Positions 1 through 5,184 of a stretch of 8,116 nt of DNA are shown here, one piece after another. The DNA is from Candidatus Auribacterota bacterium (GTDB taxonomy: Bacteria > Auribacterota > JAFGBW01 > JAFGJP01). Position 1 is the stretch's first letter. The number at the start of each line of letters is the position of its first letter. The DNA lies in contig JAFGJP010000013.1 of assembly GCA_016929035.1 (NCBI GenBank), positions 1 through 8,116 on the forward strand. The letters run 5' to 3'. The translations under genes were made by a program, and so were the position numbers. Below the pieces are notes generated by a model, which worked only from the letters and a program-made list of their open reading frames with translations, was not told the origin of the DNA and did no database searches.

Positions 1-80
1 CGATCCCTTTCATGATAAATCTAAAAATCCTAACGCTTATTTGCAATACTGTTTTTCGTTCGTTTAGCTAATTTGGACAG

Positions 81-116
81 TTATGATGGCGAGTTCTATT
101 TTCTCGTCATAATAGA
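81..116 (+). promoter_or_regulatory. Overlapping inverted repeats in the leader of the small membrane-protein gene
   Basis: Two alternative stems share bases. In the first, TTATGA (81-86) plus CGAG (90-93) pair with CTCG (103-106) plus TCATAA (107-112), with a 3-nt bulge at 87-89. In the second, TCTATT (95-100) pairs with AATAGA (111-116). Both cannot form at once. They lie 48 bp or more upstream of the start at 164, inside a 163-bp stretch with no gene. I find no convincing promoter here: TTGGAC at 73-78 has only a poor -10 partner. The element could be a transcription-factor site, an attenuator-like leader, or chance in AT-rich DNA. Confidence 0.25.
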
Positions 117-163
117 GAATTCTTTTTTATAACGGATAAATCAGACAGGAGCAATTCAATAAC

Positions 164-529
164 ATGATTTATAAGTTATTCGGATGGTTCTGGGTCATAA
201 CAGGGATATATTTTTTCCTGCGCCCCCGGGTTCTCATAAAAAAAATTCAGCGGAAAAGCAAGTGGCAAATGAGAAAGTGGCTTTTTGTCTTAGCGCTTCT
301 CTGGGGAGCGCCGCTCTTTGCTCTCGGGTGGAGCCAGGAAGGCTTTTTTTCAAAGCTTCTTTTTATCATAGGAATCTTAGCTGTCCTGAAGGGGCTCTTT
401 TTTCTCACCTCACGAGCAGCGTCTAAGATCATCGAGTGGAGCCAGAAAAGCCCGTCTTTTGTCTTCCGGCTGTATGCCTTCGTGCAGGTTATTCTCGGAG
501 TGGTTCTTCTTGCCGTCTCGAAAAAATAA
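164..529 (+). CDS. Small four-helix membrane protein, function unknown
   Basis: This 121-residue protein has four hydrophobic segments at about residues 3-19, 38-55, 61-82 and 98-117. They are separated by a strongly basic loop (about 20-38, rich in K and R) and a short loop with a few charges (about 83-97). By the positive-inside rule the basic loop should be cytoplasmic, which puts both termini outside if all four segments span. The two halves resemble each other: GIYFFLRPRVLIKKI (14-28) aligns with GLFFLTSRAASKII (77-90), each after a hydrophobic segment, which suggests duplication of a two-helix unit. An AGGAG motif at 147-151 lies 12 nt before the ATG, slightly long but usable. There are no catalytic motifs and I do not recognise a family. 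The gene is alone on its strand and converges on the antiporter gene with a 13-bp gap. Confidence 0.75.
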   Translation: MIYKLFGWFWVITGIYFFLRPRVLIKKIQRKSKWQMRKWLFVLALLWGAPLFALGWSQEGFFSKLLFIIGILAVLKGLFFLTSRAASKIIEWSQKSPSFVFRLYAFVQVILGVVLLAVSKK

Positions 530-542
530 AATGTCTCTTTTT

Positions 543-2354
543 TTAAAACTTGTCTTTCGAATATCTTCCGATGATCTCCATCGCTTCTGTTTCGCTTCTG
601 GCATGTCTGAGCTTTAGCCTCATATCAGGGTCGCTGAGAAGCTTGGCTATTCCTGCAAGAACCTGGAGATGAAGCTCAGGGTGTTCGGCTGGAGAAAGAA
701 CCATATAAATAATAAAAACAGGCTCATCTATCGTTCCGTCAAAATCAATGCTTTTGTCCGGGGGCAAGACACCGAGAGCCAGTATCGGGCGGACAAGCTG
801 AGGAAGCCTTCCGTGAAGGATCGCGACGCCTTCTCCGAGAGTAATGCCGCCCTGCTTTTCTCTTTCAAGGATGATCTGAAGGACCTCGCCCGGATTATCG
901 ATGAGACCGGCAATTTCCAGCATCTGGATAAGCTTCCATATGGCTTCTCCTTTGGAAGAGACGAGAAAAGGGATCTGCAGGCAGCCGGGCATTATCAGCT
1001 CGGAAATATTGATTTTCTCCCTGCTGATCTTGTTTCTGATCAAAGTCTCCTCTCCTTCCAGAAGATCACCTCCTCCGGTTTCCCAGGAGCGCCATTTGAT
1101 AAGCGTTCTCTCCGATGTCAGAATCCCTGCGATTTCAAAAAAAATCAGCCCGGGGAGGATGATGCCGAGGATTTTACTTCCTTCTTTTCCTAAAACCGCC
1201 GCAACAAAAAAAGCCTCGACAGCAGCAACGCCGGCCTGCGGCAGCATGAGCCGGGGCAGCATCTGCGTCAGCCTCATGTCCTGACGCGTGATTTTGCATC
1301 CGAGCCACGTTCCTCCGATCTTCCCGGCTGAACGGGCGGCAATATACGCTGCAATAAAGATGAAGTTCTCCGGATGGAAGGACTCCATTTCGATATTGGC
1401 CCCGATAAGAGCGAAAAAAAGAAGCGAATACATGGATGTCGCATTTTCAATGCTGAGAGACTTAAAGACATCGCGGCTGTAAAAATTCGATATAAAAATC
1501 CCTGCGGTCACAGCCGTGATGAGAAAAGGAAGGTGAAAGTGCATGGCCAGCCCGATTCCCAGGGACACGACTCCCGCAACAATAATAAAGACTTCTACCG
1601 AAGGCCCCGGCAGTTCGGATATAAGCCTTGAGAGAAACTCAGGACCAAGGATGCGCCTTCCCGGCTCACGGCTTTTCAGCCACCTTCTCTCAATAGCGAT
1701 ACGCAGTATGGCAAAAACAATGAAACCCAGAAGAAAAGCCAGGATCATCTCTCTGGCAACAGGGAGAACCAGCTTTCCTGCCGTCAGGTGAAAGCTGTTT
1801 TTCACAGCAAGAGCCACCTGGATAAAGACTGAAAAAATGATAATCTCGATCACGTCGTCAAGGACGACGATGCCTCCCAGGATATTCCTGAGGCGGCCTG
1901 TGATCCCTAATTTATTCATGATGACAAAGGTCGCTGCTGGAGCCGTGGCAATGCCGATGCTTCCGATAATAAAAGCCTGAATAGGAGGGAATCCAATCAA
2001 AAGAAACGTCAGAGAGACAAACAGCCACGTGACGCCTCCCTGGATGAAGGTTATCAGGAGAACATCCCTGCCGATCGCTTTCAGCTTGTCAAAAGACAGC
2101 TCATCCCCGATGCCAAAAGCGATCAGGCTCAGGAAAACAAACGTAAAGAAATGAAGGCTTCTCAGAGCACTTCTGTAAGCCGGGAACCGGCTTTCCAGGA
2201 AAAAAAGAAGCAGCGGGCCGACGAGAAGCCCGCCAAGCACCTGCCCGATCACTTCTCCGAGATGGAGCCTCCGGGTGATCTTGCTCGCATAATGGGCCGT
2301 CAGCACCAGAAGTCCAAGGGACACGATCTGCATATAAAAAACTTCAAAAGGCAT
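543..2354 (-). CDS. CPA2-family cation:proton antiporter with C-terminal PTS EIIA-like domain
   Basis: This is a 603-residue inner-membrane Na+ or K+/H+ antiporter. Residues 1 to about 415 hold 12-13 hydrophobic segments typical of the Na_H_Exchanger fold. GEVIGQVLGGLLVGP (33-47) matches the family's conserved early helix. TAPAAT (137-142) is the unwound-helix signature. VVLDD places the ion-binding Asp pair at D166-D167; a DD pair rather than ND is usually linked to electrogenic exchange. After a charged linker (about 415-448), residues 449-600 resemble a PTS EIIA type-2 (fructose/nitrogen class) domain. LEREKQGGITLGEGVAILHG (496-515) aligns with the family's active-site region and keeps the phospho-accepting His at H514. 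From family knowledge such a domain could sense phosphorylation state and gate transport; no PTS gene lies nearby to support this. The start is favoured by AGGGGG at 2364-2369, 9 nt upstream. M8 is a weaker alternative. The substrate ion cannot be told from sequence. Confidence 0.9.
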   Translation of the reverse strand: MPFEVFYMQIVSLGLLVLTAHYASKITRRLHLGEVIGQVLGGLLVGPLLLFFLESRFPAYRSALRSLHFFTFVFLSLIAFGIGDELSFDKLKAIGRDVLLITFIQGGVTWLFVSLTFLLIGFPPIQAFIIGSIGIATAPAATFVIMNKLGITGRLRNILGGIVVLDDVIEIIIFSVFIQVALAVKNSFHLTAGKLVLPVAREMILAFLLGFIVFAILRIAIERRWLKSREPGRRILGPEFLSRLISELPGPSVEVFIIVAGVVSLGIGLAMHFHLPFLITAVTAGIFISNFYSRDVFKSLSIENATSMYSLLFFALIGANIEMESFHPENFIFIAAYIAARSAGKIGGTWLGCKITRQDMRLTQMLPRLMLPQAGVAAVEAFFVAAVLGKEGSKILGIILPGLIFFEIAGILTSERTLIKWRSWETGGGDLLEGEETLIRNKISREKINISELIMPGCLQIPFLVSSKGEAIWKLIQMLEIAGLIDNPGEVLQIILEREKQGGITLGEGVAILHGRLPQLVRPILALGVLPPDKSIDFDGTIDEPVFIIYMVLSPAEHPELHLQVLAGIAKLLSDPDMRLKLRHARSETEAMEIIGRYSKDKF

Positions 2355-2434
2355 CGGCCATGGCCCCCTGATAATCCAAAGTCGGACTTCTTGATTCTAT
2401 CTTTTTTCTTGATATTCAAAAGAGTAAATCAATC

Positions 2435-2462
2435 ATTATATATCAATAAGCAGGCATATCAA
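2435..2462 (-). promoter_or_regulatory. Sigma70-type promoter for the antiporter gene
   Basis: Read on the minus strand, TTGATA (2457-2462, 5 of 6 to TTGACA) is followed after 16 bp by a perfect TATAAT (2435-2440). Transcription would start near 2428 and leave a leader of about 75 nt before the ATG at 2354. This is the best promoter match in the window and is correctly placed for the antiporter. Confidence 0.6.
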
Positions 2463-2465
2463 TAA
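2440..2465. repeat. 10-bp direct repeat overlapping the antiporter promoter
   Basis: ATATCAATAA occurs at 2440-2449 and again at 2456-2465, 16 bp apart. One copy covers the -35 hexamer and the other lies in the spacer, touching the -10. The spacing is about one and a half helical turns. It could be a regulator site, or partly a by-product of AT-rich promoter sequence. Confidence 0.4.
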
Positions 2466-2577
2466 AATTCTCTTGTGAGTCAACGGGCCGGGATAAGCGA
2501 TCATGCAGAATTGAGGAGAAAACAAAAATACATCCGGTTAATAATTCGTTACTGCTCGAATGATCAAGGCAGGAGGT

Positions 2578-3069
2578 CTAATTTTCCAACAGTCTTTCCA
2601 GGCTTTCCTTAAGCCCTTCCATAGGTTTTCCCTGCCAGTAGACTTTTCCTTCCCGGTCAATAATAACAGCTGCCGGAACATTTTTGACTCCGTACTTGCT
2701 TTCCGTTGTATCGGAAATCCCTATGGGATTCTTCATTTCATTTTTTTTGACGAAATTCTCTATATATTCAATTTTCCTCTCTCTTGTAAGAGAAAGAATA
2801 ACGACACCTTCTGGCTTATATTTCGCATAAAGCTCCTGGATGTGAGGTAAAGAAACACGACAGGAAATGGACCATGTCGCCCAAAAATCCAGAATGACGA
2901 TTTTACCTTTTAATTCCCCCAGCGTAAGAGGGTCGGAGTTGATCCATTCGACCACATCGATCTCAGGGGCTTTTTCCCCGACAAGATACTTTTCGGCCTG
3001 AGCAAACGCAGCGTTCACGTTCAGCACGCTGAGAAAGAGGATCATACACATCAAGCATGTCTTTCGCAT
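2578..3069 (-). CDS. Secreted TlpA/ResA-like thioredoxin-fold protein with SxxC in place of CxxC
   Basis: This 163-residue protein starts with a Sec-type signal peptide (residues 1-23: basic MRK, hydrophobic core, likely cut after AFA), so the mature protein should be periplasmic. The redoxin fold follows: VGEKAPEIDV (30-39), LGELKGKIVILDFWATW (50-66), then SISC at 67-70, and VPAAVIIDREGKVYW (about 131-145), which supplies the cis-Pro and strand of the TlpA family. TlpA/ResA proteins normally have WCxxC and reduce disulfides, for example in cytochrome c maturation. Here the first, nucleophilic Cys is Ser67 (codon TCC at 2869-2871), and C70 is the only Cys in the mature chain. It is therefore unlikely to act as a normal dithiol reductase. 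GGAGG at 3077-3081 sits 7 nt before the ATG. The gene lies 39 bp behind the 76-residue gene, probably co-transcribed. No cytochrome biogenesis gene is nearby. Confidence 0.88.
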   Translation of the reverse strand: MRKTCLMCMILFLSVLNVNAAFAQAEKYLVGEKAPEIDVVEWINSDPLTLGELKGKIVILDFWATWSISCRVSLPHIQELYAKYKPEGVVILSLTRERKIEYIENFVKKNEMKNPIGISDTTESKYGVKNVPAAVIIDREGKVYWQGKPMEGLKESLERLLEN

Positions 3070-3108
3070 GTTCGTTCCTCCATCTTTATCTTTTTTATAT
3101 TCAAAAAC

Positions 3109-3339
3109 TTATGGATCTTTTTTTAATCTGGCATCATCACGCATGAAGCCATGGAACATCCAGCTGCCGCCGATATAGCGATAAGAAAACCACACCTTGT
3201 TCCCGTTTTTCGTTTCCACAAGAACCATGGCGATATCATCGCCGCGGATTTCCATTTTCAGGATCTCCGCGATTTCGCCGTTTTCTTTCATCTGCAGATT
3301 TTTCTCCATAAGAAGCTTTTTGGCGTTTTCGTCGATCAT
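3109..3339 (-). CDS. Small hypothetical protein upstream of the TlpA-like gene
   Basis: This 76-residue, charged, soluble-looking protein has no signal peptide, membrane segment or Cys. The N-terminal third (about 3-32) looks helical and is rich in K and E. The rest reads as beta strands: IAMVLVETKNGNKVWFSYRY (36-55), then GGSWMFHGFMRDDA with several aromatics. This resembles a small alpha+beta domain, but I do not recognise the family. Ahead of the ATG there is only an A/G-rich stretch (GTGAAAGAAA on the minus strand), a weak ribosome site. It is the first gene of a probable two-gene unit with the secreted thioredoxin-fold protein. Lacking an export signal, it would act in the cytoplasm, so direct partnership with that protein is doubtful. 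It is probably real because it occupies its own space, with the same strand and close spacing as the next gene. Confidence 0.6.
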   Translation of the reverse strand: MIDENAKKLLMEKNLQMKENGEIAEILKMEIRGDDIAMVLVETKNGNKVWFSYRYIGGSWMFHGFMRDDARLKKDP

Positions 3340-3363
3340 CGTATTTCTTTCACTTGCCGCCTG

Positions 3364-3393
3364 TTGACGTTATTTTACGCTATTTCTTATAAA
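3364..3393 (+). promoter_or_regulatory. Candidate sigma70 promoter, distal, for the sugar operon
   Basis: TTGACG (3364-3369, 5 of 6) and TATAAA (3388-3393, 5 of 6) are 18 bp apart on the plus strand. Transcription from near 3400 would give a leader of about 180 nt that carries the 3483-3498 hairpin. A second plus-strand pair, TTGAAA (3442-3447) and TACTAT (3466-3471), also 18 bp apart, is weaker. Confidence 0.35.
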
Positions 3394-3469
3394 GAAGCCG
3401 TTTTTTCATCGCCTAGTTAAAAGACAAACCGTTTGACGTCCTTGAAAAATACAGGCCCGACGCTTTACT

Positions 3470-3498
3470 ATTATATTTTATTTTTCCGATCACGGAAA
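3470..3498 (-). promoter_or_regulatory. Candidate promoter for the minus-strand 76-residue/TlpA-like pair
   Basis: On the minus strand a perfect TATAAT lies at 3470-3475. The -35 position 17 bp upstream (3493-3498) reads TTTCCG, a poor match, and is exactly one arm of the palindrome at 3483-3498. A strong -10 with a poor -35 under a palindrome would fit an activator-dependent promoter, but it rests on short motifs only. The leader would be about 125 nt. Confidence 0.25.
3483..3498. promoter_or_regulatory. Perfect 16-bp inverted repeat between divergent operons
   Basis: TTTCCG (3483-3488), ATCA (3489-3492) and CGGAAA (3493-3498) form a perfect 6-bp inverted repeat with a 4-base centre. It lies in the 241-bp divergent intergenic region, about 80 bp before the sugar operon and about 145 bp before the minus-strand pair. 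It could be an operator for a dimeric regulator or a hairpin in the sugar-operon leader. There is no T-run directly after it, so it is not a classical terminator. Confidence 0.35.
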
Positions 3499-3526
3499 CC
3501 GAAAAATCCGGGCAAGGCTTTTCTTT

Positions 3527-3555
3527 TTGTCTCTTTTTTGATAAACTTGTATAAA
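3527..3555 (+). promoter_or_regulatory. Candidate sigma70 promoter, proximal, for the sugar operon
   Basis: TTGTCT (3527-3532) and TATAAA (3550-3555) are 17 bp apart. Transcription would begin near 3562, only about 20 nt before the ATG and right at the AGGGAG ribosome site (3565-3570). The resulting leader is very short. A T7 tract (3572-3578) lies between ribosome site and start codon. Confidence 0.35.
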
Positions 3556-3580
3556 ATCTTTAATAGGGAGCTTTTTTTCA

Positions 3581-5182
3581 ATGTCCTATTCTTTTGATGC
3601 CGTTATCTTCGATATGGACGGGGTGCTCACAAAAACAGCCCGCGTTCACGCCCAGGCATGGGAGCAGGTCTTTGACGACTATCTTCATCTGCGCGAACAA
3701 AAACACGGCGAAGCGTTCAAGGAATTCGATATCAACAAAGACTACCTGAAATATGTTGACGGGAAACCCCGTTATAAAGGCGTTCAAAGCTTTCTGAAAT
3801 CAAGGAAGATCAATCTGCCTTTTGGAGAGGCGGACGACAGCCCTGAAAAAGAAACCTGCTGCGGAATCGGGAACAGGAAAAATCAGATCTTCAACGCCAT
3901 CCTCGCAAGCGACGGAGCCGATGTTTTTGAACCTGCCATCGAATTTATTCAGGACATCAAGGCATCCGGGATCCGGGTGGGGCTGGTCTCATCATCGAAG
4001 AACTGCCAGAAAATCATCAGGTCAGCGAAAATTGAAGGCCTTTTCGAGACTATTGTCGACGGCGTTGTGTCCAGCAGGCTGGGCCTCAAGGGCAAGCCTG
4101 CCGGAGACGCTTTTGTCACAGCCGCCTTTCAGCTGAACACGACACCAGAACGTTCTGTTGTCGTCGAGGACGCCACTTCAGGAGTGCAGGCCGGAAGGAA
4201 CGGAGGGTTTCGTCTCGTCATCGGCGTGGCCAGAAAACATAATGAAAAAAGCCTTTTCAAGTACGGGGCCGACGTTGTTATCAGAGACTTCTCGCCTCTT
4301 TCCAAGGAATGGATAGAAGAATGGTTTCAAAGATCCCCCGAACTCCTTTTTGACAGGTGGAAAAAACCAGAGCCAAAAAAGAACGACATCGACTTTCTTA
4401 AAGGGATTATCAAAAATTTTCACTATTCCAGAAGCCCGAAAGACCTTCTTTTCTCAAGGCAAAAGACGGTCTTTTTTCTGGATTATGACGGCACGCTCAC
4501 GCCCATCGTCGATCGTCCGGACATGGCCATTCTCTCACCAGACATGAGATCAACTGTCCGCTCTCTTTCCAAAAAGCATCTGACCGCTGTCGTGAGCGGG
4601 CGAATGAGGGAAGACGTCGAGCGCCTCGTCGGCATCGACGGTCTTTTTTACGCCGGCAGCCACGGATTTGACATCAAAGGGCCCCGATTTGAGATGACGC
4701 TGCCCGAAGTCCAGGAGATCATTCCTGATATCCGAAAGATCACGGAAAGGCTGACTCACACTTTCGGGTCCCTCGATGGCGCAATCGTCGAACATAAAAA
4801 ATTCAGCGTCGCCATGCACTACCGGCTTGTCCAGGAAAAGCATGTGGCCGGGATCAGGGAATTTGTTGAAAATATTATCAAGGAGAACAAAAAGCTCCGC
4901 CTGATGTGCGGAAAAAAAGTCTTCGAAATCCTTCCGGCGCTGTACTGGAACAAAGGAAAAGCCATCTGCTGGATTATGAAGGCGCTGCAGCTCTCATGGA
5001 AAAACACCCGCGTAGTCTATATAGGAGACGACACGACAGATGAGGATGCTTTCCGGGTCATCCGCCACAACGGTCTGGGAATACTGGTCTCTCATGATCC
5101 AAAACCATCTTCAGCTCATTTCAGGGTCATCAGCCCTGATGATGTAAAAAAACTGTTCGAAATGATTATCTCTCATTCCTGA
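3581..5182 (+). CDS. otsB: Beta-phosphoglucomutase-like HAD domain fused to trehalose-6-phosphate phosphatase
   Basis: This 533-residue cytoplasmic protein has two complete HAD domains. Domain 1 (about 5-250) is of the beta-phosphoglucomutase type: DMDG nucleophile motif (D11, D13), H23 and W27 of the cap entry, SSS (137-139), GKP with K172, and VVEDATSGVQAG with E196-D197. The family interconverts beta-glucose 1-phosphate and glucose 6-phosphate, though some relatives are plain phosphatases. The usual acidic residue after the DxDG loop (TDTA) is K18 here (TKTA). After a polar linker, domain 2 (about 288-530) matches OtsB: DYDGTLTP (D301, D303), VVSGR (S339), GSHGFDI (359-365), NKGKA (K458) and GDDTTDEDAF (D483, D484). 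It should release phosphate from trehalose 6-phosphate. An ordinary OtsB is about half this length, so this is a true fusion. AGGGAG at 3565-3570 supports the start. It is first in an operon with the GH65 gene. Confidence 0.92.
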   Translation: MSYSFDAVIFDMDGVLTKTARVHAQAWEQVFDDYLHLREQKHGEAFKEFDINKDYLKYVDGKPRYKGVQSFLKSRKINLPFGEADDSPEKETCCGIGNRKNQIFNAILASDGADVFEPAIEFIQDIKASGIRVGLVSSSKNCQKIIRSAKIEGLFETIVDGVVSSRLGLKGKPAGDAFVTAAFQLNTTPERSVVVEDATSGVQAGRNGGFRLVIGVARKHNEKSLFKYGADVVIRDFSPLSKEWIEEWFQRSPELLFDRWKKPEPKKNDIDFLKGIIKNFHYSRSPKDLLFSRQKTVFFLDYDGTLTPIVDRPDMAILSPDMRSTVRSLSKKHLTAVVSGRMREDVERLVGIDGLFYAGSHGFDIKGPRFEMTLPEVQEIIPDIRKITERLTHTFGSLDGAIVEHKKFSVAMHYRLVQEKHVAGIREFVENIIKENKKLRLMCGKKVFEILPALYWNKGKAICWIMKALQLSWKNTRVVYIGDDTTDEDAFRVIRHNGLGILVSHDPKPSSAHFRVISPDDVKKLFEMIISHS

Positions 5183-5184
5183 TT

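Noticed and set aside
1..13. Possible minus-strand start ATG AAA GGG ATC at the left edge
   Set aside because: Only four codons are visible, with no ribosome site at proper distance; AGGA lies about 14 nt upstream. Too little to call a gene.
669..1193. 174-codon open frame on the plus strand
   Set aside because: It lies wholly antisense to the strongly supported antiporter gene, and its translation has no family signature or regular hydrophobic pattern.
2543..2560. ATTCG/CGAAT hairpin downstream of the TlpA-like gene as a terminator
   Set aside because: The stem is only 5 bp, AT-rich, with an 8-base loop, and no T-run directly follows on the minus strand.
2560..2850. 96-codon plus-strand open frame
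   Set aside because: It is antisense to the TlpA-like gene, which has clear family motifs, and shows no features of its own.
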